A stretch of 5,979 nucleotides of DNA from Chloroflexota bacterium (lineage in GTDB: Bacteria > Chloroflexota > Dehalococcoidia > Lucifugimonadales > UBA3495). Below the pieces are notes generated by a model. That model ran no database searches, had not been told where the DNA came from, and saw only the letters and a program-made list of their open reading frames with translations. The stretch is from NCBI GenBank assembly GCA_022562335.1, contig JADFPM010000171.1, positions 1 through 5,979 on the forward strand, in the 5' to 3' direction. The first letter of the stretch is position 1; each line of letters begins with the position of its first letter. The position numbers and the translations under genes are program-made. Below are positions 1 to 4,782 of this stretch, piece after piece.

Positions 1-13
1 CTTTTCATCTTGA

Positions 14-1039
14 TTGCTGGCCACGGTGAACCCCGCCGATCCCGATGACGAAGAGACCAATCTGCTGACGGTGCCCCTGTACCACATCGCCGGGTTGCAG
101 GCGGCGTTGGCGGCGGTTTATGGAGGACGCACGCTGGTGGTGATGCGCCAGTTCGAACCGCTGGAGTGGCTGACCCTGGCCCAGACCCACCGGGTGAACC
201 GGGCCATGCTGGTGCCAACCATGCTGAAACGGGTGATGGACCATCCCAAGTTCCACGAGTTCGACCTTTCTTCATTGAACGTGATCACCTATGGGGCCGC
301 GCCCATGCCCATGGAGGTGATACGCCACGCCATCGAGGTTTTTCCCGGCGCCCGGTTCATCAACGCCTTCGGCCAGACCGAGACGGCCTCCACCATCACC
401 ATGTTGCCCCCCGACGACCACGTCTTGGAAGGCACGCCCGAGGAGATAGAACGAAAACTGAAACGGCTTACGTCCATCGGCATCCCTCTGGAGGACGTGG
501 AAGTGAAGATAGTCGATGAGGACGGAGGTCCCGTAGCCCAGGGCGAAGTGGGCGAGATCGTGGTCAGGGGCGCCCGTATGATGGCGGGCTACTGGCAACA
601 GGAAGCCGCCACCAAAGACACCATGCGTTCGGGATGGATATACACCGGCGACATGGCCTACCAGGACGAGGACAACTACATCTACCTGTCGGGCCGGGCC
701 AAGGATTTCATCAAGCGGGGAGGTGAGATGATATCCCCCGAGGAAGTCGAGCAGGTCCTCATGTCCCATCCCCAGGTGGCGGACGCCGCCGTCATTGGGG
801 TGGTGGACACGGAATGGGGTGAAGAGGTCCGGGCCCTGGTGGTGCGGCGGTCCCCCAAGTCCGACGAAGCCGAGGTCGACGAGGCCGCGCTTCAGGAATA
901 TTGCCAGGAACGGTTGTCCAGCTTCAAGCGGCCCCGGTCGGTGGTTTTCGTAGATGACCTGCCCCGCAACGTCATGGGCAAGGTCTTAAAGCGAGACCTG
1001 CGGGAGCAATACGGATACCCAATAGGATCGAAAGAGTGA
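14..1039 (+). CDS. AMP-forming acyl-CoA synthetase (ANL superfamily), C-terminal part; N-terminus missing or interrupted
   Basis: ANL enzymes activate a carboxylic acid with ATP to an acyl-adenylate, then form the CoA thioester in the cytoplasm. About 341 residues are visible of the usual 500-550. Motifs appear in the family order: YHIAG (80-94), YGAAPMP, the A5 motif GQTET (371-385), the A7 motif YTGD (from 641), the hinge and A8 region GRAKDFIKRGGE, and the A10 motif PRNVMGK whose catalytic lysine codon is 980-982. The ATP-binding P-loop (A3, TSGTTG-like) should lie upstream and is not in the window. The frame reads F-S-S-stop-L-L-A-T-V-N-P, with a TGA at 11-13, so the TTG at 14 is only the first sense codon after that stop, not a believable start: no ribosome site precedes it and the remaining protein would lack the P-loop. 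The gene is therefore either cut by the window edge and broken, or the TGA is a sequence error. The substrate cannot be read. The reductase gene follows after 37 bases, probably in the same transcript. Confidence 0.9.
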   Translation: MLATVNPADPDDEETNLLTVPLYHIAGLQAALAAVYGGRTLVVMRQFEPLEWLTLAQTHRVNRAMLVPTMLKRVMDHPKFHEFDLSSLNVITYGAAPMPMEVIRHAIEVFPGARFINAFGQTETASTITMLPPDDHVLEGTPEEIERKLKRLTSIGIPLEDVEVKIVDEDGGPVAQGEVGEIVVRGARMMAGYWQQEAATKDTMRSGWIYTGDMAYQDEDNYIYLSGRAKDFIKRGGEMISPEEVEQVLMSHPQVADAAVIGVVDTEWGEEVRALVVRRSPKSDEAEVDEAALQEYCQERLSSFKRPRSVVFVDDLPRNVMGKVLKRDLREQYGYPIGSKE

Positions 1040-1042
1040 TCC

Positions 1043-1070
1043 CTGATAGCTGAAAGCTAATACCTGAGGG
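1043..1070 (+). repeat. Four degenerate 7-base tandem repeats in the ligase-reductase spacer
   Basis: The spacer reads as consecutive heptamers CTGATAG, CTGAAAG, CTAATAC, CTGAGGG; a fifth, weaker unit GTGATCC (1036-1042) overlaps the ligase stop codon. Because 7 is one more than a multiple of 3, the stop triplets at 1037, 1044, 1051, 1058 and 1065 fall in successive reading frames, so all three frames are closed. The last unit supplies the Shine-Dalgarno GAGGG (1066-1070), six bases before the reductase ATG. A short inverted repeat TAGCT-GAA-AGCTA (1047-1059) lies inside the array. The array is short and imperfect, so chance remains possible. Confidence 0.5.
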
Positions 1071-1076
1071 TTAAAA

Positions 1077-2012
1077 ATGAAGATCGCTGTGATGGGGACC
1101 GGAGGCGTGGGCGGCTACTTTGGCGGCCTGCTGGCCACCAGAAAAGAACATCAGGTCACGTTCATCGCCAGGGGCGCCCACCTGGCCGCAATCAATGCCA
1201 ACGGCCTGCGGGTCGAATCCCAGTTGGACGGCGATTTCACCGCACCGGGGACGGCCACCGATGACCCGGCGGCGGCCGGCATCCAAGACCTTATCCTGTT
1301 CACCGTCAAGATGTACCACAACGCCCCGGCCATCGAAACCGTACGGCCCATGGTGGGACCGGACACGGTGATATTGACGCTGCAGAACGGGATAGACAAC
1401 GGCGACCAACTGGCGGAAGCGTTAGGAGCCGGTCCGGTGATGATCGGGTCGGTGTACATGGAAGGCCGGATCAAGGAGCCGGGCGTGGTCACCCAGGGCG
1501 GTCCCGGGACGGCCGTCTTCGGCGAACTGGAACCGGGCATCACACCCCGGGGGGAAAACCTGCTCAATGTATTCCAGGATGCCGGCTGGCGGGTGGAATT
1601 GGCGGAGAACATGCCGGGTATACAGTGGAGAAAGTTCGCCTACATCGCCGGGTCGGCCGCGGTGAACGCCGCCACCAACACCGGCTATGAGGAGATGCGG
1701 TCCATCCCGGAAACCCGGGAGTTGATCCGGGCCACCATCGAAGAAACCCTGGCGGTGGGCCGGGCCCTGGGCGCGCCCATCATGGACGGCTCCCTGGATT
1801 GGGCCATGACCACCATGGATAGCTTTCCGGCCCAGGGACGGGCATCCCTGGCCAAAGACTTTCAGGAGGGCAACCCGGTGGAACTGGACGGCCTCACCGG
1901 CACGGTGATCCGCCTGGGCAAAAAGGCCGGCGTGCCCACCCCCCTGAACGACGCCCTCTACGCCGTCCTCAAGCCCTGGGCGCTGCGGATAGAGAATTCG
2001 CGCGCTCCCTAG
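1077..2012 (+). CDS. Ketopantoate reductase-family (ApbA/PanE-like) NAD(P)H oxidoreductase
   Basis: The 311-residue length fits the family. Members reduce a 2-keto acid to a 2-hydroxy acid with NADPH; PanE makes pantoate for coenzyme A. The N-terminal Rossmann motif GTGGVGGYFGG starts at residue 7. Residues matching the E. coli PanE active site can be seen: K78 in TVK, N104 in QNG, the catalytic K186 in WRK, S257, and E269 in PVELDG, the last two with the expected 12-residue spacing. The positions matching E. coli N180 and N184, which contact the substrate, appear to be I190 and A194 here. This suggests a PanE-like paralogue acting on another keto acid, so I give no gene symbol. The ATG is supported by GAGGG six bases upstream. 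The ligase lies 37 bases before it; a 110-base spacer separates it from the next gene. Confidence 0.9.
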   Translation: MKIAVMGTGGVGGYFGGLLATRKEHQVTFIARGAHLAAINANGLRVESQLDGDFTAPGTATDDPAAAGIQDLILFTVKMYHNAPAIETVRPMVGPDTVILTLQNGIDNGDQLAEALGAGPVMIGSVYMEGRIKEPGVVTQGGPGTAVFGELEPGITPRGENLLNVFQDAGWRVELAENMPGIQWRKFAYIAGSAAVNAATNTGYEEMRSIPETRELIRATIEETLAVGRALGAPIMDGSLDWAMTTMDSFPAQGRASLAKDFQEGNPVELDGLTGTVIRLGKKAGVPTPLNDALYAVLKPWALRIENSRAP

Positions 2013-2034
2013 ACCGTAACGATGTCCCGCCGAG

Positions 2035-2062
2035 TCGACATGGTTAAGATTACCTGTCAAAT
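2035..2062 (+). promoter_or_regulatory. Possible sigma70-type promoter for the M28-like gene
   Basis: TCGACA (2035-2040) matches the -35 consensus at five of six bases, and TCAAAT (2057-2062) matches the -10 at four of six, with a 16-base spacer. Transcription would start near 2069, about 54 bases before the GTG start. The 110-base gap after the reductase gene leaves room for an independent promoter. The -10 box is weak and the call rests on pattern only. Confidence 0.3.
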
Positions 2063-2077
2063 CAATGAACGGGTACA

Positions 2078-2093
2078 CCCGGTGAGCACCGGG
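2078..2093. promoter_or_regulatory. 16-base perfect palindrome upstream of the M28-like gene, possible operator or leader hairpin
   Basis: CCCGGTG-AG-CACCGGG is an exact inverted repeat with 7-base arms around two bases. As RNA it would form six pairs closed by a GAGC tetraloop. No T-run follows, so it does not look like an intrinsic terminator. It lies about 10-25 bases after the proposed transcription start and 18 bases before the GGAG ribosome site (2112-2115), which would suit a repressor site or a hairpin affecting translation. A four-base-arm repeat, GGGT-AC-ACCC (2071-2080), overlaps its left end. Confidence 0.4.
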
Positions 2094-2122
2094 AACTCAA
2101 CCCCTCACCCTGGAGCAACCGA

Positions 2123-3277
2123 GTGAACCAGAAACAGCGTATATCTAAAATCATCCAGGAGTTCGACGCCCAGGGCTGGCACCGGACGGGGACCGAGGTG
2201 GACCATGAGTCCGCCCGCTGGCTGGCCGAGAAGGGGCGCGGTTTGGGCTTGGATCTGGAGCTTGAACGCTTCGAGTTCAACCGCGTCGTTCCCCAGGATT
2301 GTTACCTGGAAGTGGAAGGGCGCCGCATCGAGGGCCTGCCTTTCTTCGACGGCGGGTTCACATCCCACGAGGGTATCTCGGGACGCATCGGCCCCATCGG
2401 TTCGGACGCGGAGATCGGCCTGGGCGAAGTGATGCGCGGCGCCGGCCCCCTGGGCGCCCAAGCCAACCAGGAATTCCAGAAATACCGTAAACTCAGCCGG
2501 TCGGGAGGCCACCAAGCCCTGGTGGCCGTGACCGTGGGGGAAAAGCCGGGACTGATGGCAACCAACGCCCCGGATTTCCGCCAACCCTTTGGCCCCCCGG
2601 TGCTTCAGGTCAGCAGCGAAGAGAAGGAATGGCTGGCGGGATGCGCCCGGCGCAACTCCCCGGCCCGGCTGGTGGCATCGGCCCAACGCATCGCTTCCGA
2701 GTCTTTCAACGTCACCGGTCTGGTCAAGGGCAGCGGCCAAGATCTTCCGCCCATGATGGTTATGACGCCCCGGAGCGGCTGGTGGCATTGCGCTTCGGAA
2801 AGGGGCGCCGGGTTGGCCTGCTGGCTTGAGGTGATGCGGAAGGTGGTTCAATCTCAGCCCCAGAGGGACGTGATATTCGTCGCCACCAGCGCCCATGAGC
2901 TGGGCCTGCTGGGGATCGACGATTTCCTGGAGCGGCGTCCCGGCCTGGTTGAAGGCGCGCATGCCTGGCTCCACTTCGGGGCCGACGTGGGTCTGGAGAG
3001 CCGGTTCTCGGCCACCGACGACGGGCTCAAGGCCCAGACCCAAAGGGCCCTAGAAGACGCCGGGGCTTCTCCGGCGGCGCCCGCGCCTGATGGAACCACC
3101 GTTGGGGCCGAGTCCCAGGTCGTGGCCCGGGGCGGCGGACGGGTTGCCGCGTTGGTCGGGCGCAGCGCGCTTTTCCACCTGGAATCCGACCGCTGGCCTC
3201 AAGACGTCGACGTGGAATCCATCAGCCGGTTTGCCAACGCCTTTGCCGGCCTGGCGTTGCAACTTTCCAAAGGTTAG
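2123..3277 (+). CDS. M28 (aminopeptidase-like) family protein with degenerate metal site, probably not a working peptidase
   Basis: This 384-residue protein follows the plan of M28 zinc exopeptidases with a protease-associated-like insert (about residues 60-165, ending PPVLQVSSEE). A core at about 195-380 begins NVTGLVKG, where active members read N(V/I)xGxxxG, and continues with RDVIFVATSAHELGLLG (248-264). The ligand positions look lost: the HxD segment reads MTPRSGWW (214-221), the GADDNASG segment reads CASERGAG (223-230), the catalytic EE pair is HE (259-260), and the final SDH-type segment before FHLESDRW (351-358) reads ESQVV (330-334). Only E260 clearly survives. I infer a binding or structural role, or a different chemistry. 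No signal peptide or membrane segment is visible, so it is probably cytoplasmic. The GTG start has GGAG seven bases upstream. The stop is eight bases before the next gene, implying cotranscription. Confidence 0.7.
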   Translation: MNQKQRISKIIQEFDAQGWHRTGTEVDHESARWLAEKGRGLGLDLELERFEFNRVVPQDCYLEVEGRRIEGLPFFDGGFTSHEGISGRIGPIGSDAEIGLGEVMRGAGPLGAQANQEFQKYRKLSRSGGHQALVAVTVGEKPGLMATNAPDFRQPFGPPVLQVSSEEKEWLAGCARRNSPARLVASAQRIASESFNVTGLVKGSGQDLPPMMVMTPRSGWWHCASERGAGLACWLEVMRKVVQSQPQRDVIFVATSAHELGLLGIDDFLERRPGLVEGAHAWLHFGADVGLESRFSATDDGLKAQTQRALEDAGASPAAPAPDGTTVGAESQVVARGGGRVAALVGRSALFHLESDRWPQDVDVESISRFANAFAGLALQLSKG

Positions 3278-3285
3278 AGAGACCT

Positions 3286-3732
3286 ATGGACCTCTACCCC
3301 ATCAACGCCGGCGACGGCCGGTCGACCGAGGAACTGGTGGAGGCCGGGAATTACGCGTGGGCCCATTCCCAGGCCGTTACCGCCAACTTCCCTGCTCGGC
3401 AATTTGGGATGGGCGGCACCAGGGAGATTGTGCTCCTGGGGTTTGGCCGCCAGGTCACCACCGAAGAAATGATAAGTGAAGCCGCCGGCATGGGCCTGGA
3501 GCGGCCCAAGTATGAGGACGCGCTTTACTTCGGGATCCAACATCCCGATGTGCAGTTGGAGGGACCGGTGGCGTTCCTTCACGAACCATGGGAAGGTTTC
3601 TACGGCCGCCGGGACTGCTTCTGCCTCTGGAGCAACTCGGGCCGGCGCGAGCTGGGCCTGGAAGGTTTCGACGACCCTTGGTCCGCCGACTACCGTTTCG
3701 CGTTTGTCAGACCAAGGCGCGAAGCCGGTTGA
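3286..3732 (+). CDS. Conserved-looking protein of unknown function, 148 residues
   Basis: I cannot name this family. It is an acidic, probably soluble protein without signal peptide or membrane segment. Two parts can be seen. The first (about residues 15-90) contains TREIVLLGFGRQVTTEEM followed by EAAGMGLERPKYEDALYFG, a beta strand then helices. The second is a tryptophan- and aromatic-rich C-terminal part (about 92-143) with LEGPVAFLHEPWEG, CFCLW and YRFAFVRP. From memory this resembles a loose group of small hypothetical proteins in uncultured bacteria that end in a strand like CRFLAVR; I cannot confirm that. The ATG follows the M28-like stop by eight bases, and the ribosome site AGAGAG (3276-3281) overlaps that stop codon, so translation is likely coupled. 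It converges on the Nudix gene with 27 bases between stops; no T-run terminator is visible there. Confidence 0.75.
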   Translation: MDLYPINAGDGRSTEELVEAGNYAWAHSQAVTANFPARQFGMGGTREIVLLGFGRQVTTEEMISEAAGMGLERPKYEDALYFGIQHPDVQLEGPVAFLHEPWEGFYGRRDCFCLWSNSGRRELGLEGFDDPWSADYRFAFVRPRREAG

Positions 3733-3759
3733 CCCGGGGGCCGGCAACTCCAATCGGCG

Positions 3760-4236
3760 CTATCTGATAAACGTGGCTTCCCGGTTCTCGGCGGCGTCAA
3801 GAATTCGTTGGAGATGGTGCTCCATCAGGTCCAGTCCGTCCAGCCCGCCCGGACCTTCGATGGCAAAATACCCGAATTCGGTGGTCTCATCGCTCAAACC
3901 CAGCTCCCCGCCGGTGATCTCCGCTTCGAAACTGAAGGCCACCGGCTGGACCCGGTTGCCGTCGGCGTATTCGATTATCATGTCTGAGCTGGTGTAAATG
4001 CCCACCAGCCTGGTCACCCGTACCTCCAGGCCCGTCTCCTCCAGGGTTTCCCGCACGCAGGTTTCAGCGGCGCTTTCACCGGGATCCATCCCTCCCCCGG
4101 GCAGGCACCAGCGGCCATTATCGGTTCGGCGGGTCAATAGCACCTTTTCCCTGGCTTCATCGAAGATAATGGCGGAAGCACCCGGCGCCAGGACCGCGGT
4201 TTTGCCAACCCGATCGCCGTAAATCAATTTAGACAT
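3760..4236 (-). CDS. Nudix hydrolase (MutT/ADP-ribose-pyrophosphatase-like)
   Basis: Nudix enzymes cleave nucleoside diphosphates linked to another group, using Mg2+ or Mn2+. The 158-residue protein has a Nudix box at about residues 48-70, G-x5-E-x7-R-E-x2-E-E-x-G-L, with E54, R62, E63, E66 and E67 in place; the usual hydrophobic residue after RE is T64. Just before it, NGRWCLPGGG is the standard lead-in. After it, YADGNRVQPVAFSFEAEITGGEL resembles the region found in MutT and nucleotide-sugar type members, but substrate specificity cannot be read. The start is the ATG at 4236-4234, with GGAG (4252-4249) twelve bases upstream, a long spacing. The gene is divergent from the SEC-C gene and has its own promoter region carrying 19-base repeats. 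Confidence 0.93.
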   Translation of the reverse strand: MSKLIYGDRVGKTAVLAPGASAIIFDEAREKVLLTRRTDNGRWCLPGGGMDPGESAAETCVRETLEETGLEVRVTRLVGIYTSSDMIIEYADGNRVQPVAFSFEAEITGGELGLSDETTEFGYFAIEGPGGLDGLDLMEHHLQRILDAAENREATFIR

Positions 4237-4283
4237 GGGTGATTGCTACTCCATTTCGACCGCAACTGGTCTTGGCAGGCCCT

Positions 4284-4289
4284 ATTGTA
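4284..4289 (-). promoter_or_regulatory. -10 box of the probable Nudix gene promoter
   Basis: Read on the minus strand this is TACAAT, five of six to the -10 consensus. Transcription would start near 4278, giving a leader of about 41 bases before the Nudix ATG. No good -35 hexamer lies 16-18 bases upstream (the sequence there is GCGATA/TGCGAT), which fits a promoter that needs an activator. The 19-base repeats cover both the -10 box and the -35 region. Confidence 0.45.
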
Positions 4290-4341
4290 TCGTTTGCTTC
4301 GGGTCGTATCGCATCCTTCGGATCGTATCGCATCCCTGGGC
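4285..4341. repeat. Three contiguous 19-base direct repeats in the Nudix/SEC-C divergent region
   Basis: The units are 4285-4303, 4304-4322 and 4323-4341. Units 2 and 3 share TCGTATCGCATCC exactly and agree at 16 of 19 bases; units 1 and 2 agree at 14 of 19, sharing GTATCG and CTTCGG. On the minus strand each unit carries a -10-like hexamer: TACGAT, TACGAC and, in unit 1, TACAAT, which is the proposed Nudix -10 box. The array overlaps the Nudix promoter and ends 17 bases before the -35 box of the SEC-C promoter. It could be a row of sites for a regulator acting on both genes, or a tandem duplication of a promoter piece. Confidence 0.75.
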
Positions 4342-4358
4342 CTAAAGAGCCGCCATCT

Positions 4359-4387
4359 TTGACCTGCAGGCGGTTGGTGTTTAACAT
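4359..4387 (+). promoter_or_regulatory. Sigma70-type promoter for the SEC-C gene
   Basis: TTGACC (4359-4364) matches the -35 consensus at five of six bases and TAACAT (4382-4387) the -10 at four of six, with the ideal 17-base spacer. Transcription would start near 4394, leaving a leader of about 49 bases before the ATG at 4443. The 19-base repeats end 17 bases upstream of the -35 box, where an activator or repressor could act. Confidence 0.55.
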
Positions 4388-4442
4388 TGTCGTGGACCCT
4401 GCCACCAATGATGGCCAGGCCCCAACAGAGAAAGGTTGAAGA

Positions 4443-4604
<162 letters not shown>

Positions 4605-4628
4605 CCGGGTCCCGGTCTTCCATCCGGG
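4605..4628 (+). other. Overlapping inverted repeats directly after the SEC-C stop
   Basis: CCGGG-T-CCCGG (4605-4615) is a perfect 11-base inverted repeat abutting the stop codon. Its right arm can instead pair across eight bases with CCGGG at 4624-4628. Neither form is followed by a T-run, so this could be a 3'-end-protecting hairpin or a weak terminator at most. Its core GTCCCGGTC (4609-4617) recurs at 4715-4723 in the hairpin further downstream. Confidence 0.3.
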
Positions 4629-4669
4629 CAGACCATCTCCACGCGGTGTCCCCACTGCGTTATGTCCGG

Positions 4670-4678
4670 TGATATACT
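4670..4678 (+). promoter_or_regulatory. Extended -10 promoter element upstream of the ThDP enzyme gene
   Basis: TGATATACT contains TATACT, five of six to the -10 consensus, preceded by the TGn extension. No good -35 lies 16-18 bases upstream, which extended -10 promoters tolerate. Transcription would start near 4685, about 98 bases before the GTG start at 4783. A terminator-like hairpin (4705-4729) lies within that leader. Confidence 0.4.
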
Positions 4679-4704
4679 CCCCCTGATTTCCAAGGTTCCC
4701 AACA

Positions 4705-4729
4705 CGGGCCGCCGGTCCCGGTCCTTTTT
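4705..4729 (+). terminator. Possible intrinsic terminator between the SEC-C and ThDP genes
   Basis: GGGCC (4706-4710) can pair with GGTCC (4720-4724), including one G-U pair, and five T residues follow at once (4725-4729). A competing stem, CGGGCC with GGTCCCG and one bulged base, is also possible. The stem is short. It would end transcripts from the SEC-C gene about 120 bases after its stop codon; if the extended -10 at 4670-4678 is real it would also attenuate that transcript. Confidence 0.4.
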
Positions 4730-4782
4730 CGCGCCAGACCCGCGGCGGCAACTAGCTGATTAAACGCTCAAGGAGTGAACCT

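Noticed and set aside
11..13. TGA read as tryptophan or selenocysteine in the ligase
   Set aside because: TGA ends other genes here in the normal way, no hairpin typical of a selenocysteine signal is evident just downstream, and ANL ligases do not use selenocysteine at this place.
272..769. Minus-strand open frame opposite the acyl-CoA ligase, rich in His and Gly
   Set aside because: The His/Gly/Val-rich composition is typical of an antisense shadow, and the plus strand carries clear ANL motifs throughout.
2105..3043. Long minus-strand open frame (312 codons) opposite the M28-like gene
   Set aside because: It is composition-driven antisense of a GC-rich gene: the protein has no recognisable domain, and the plus strand has a ribosome site, family resemblance and tight spacing to the next gene.
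3724..3745. GCCGG...CCGGC inverted repeat between the convergent genes as a bidirectional terminator
   Set aside because: The arms are only five bases with a 12-base loop and no T-run on either strand; the left arm is inside the coding sequence.
4708..4749. GCCGCCG (4708-4714) pairing with CGGCGGC (4743-4749) as an antiterminator
   Set aside because: The second arm lies downstream of the T-run at 4725-4729, so it would not yet be transcribed when termination is decided; a seven-base match is also unsurprising at this GC content.
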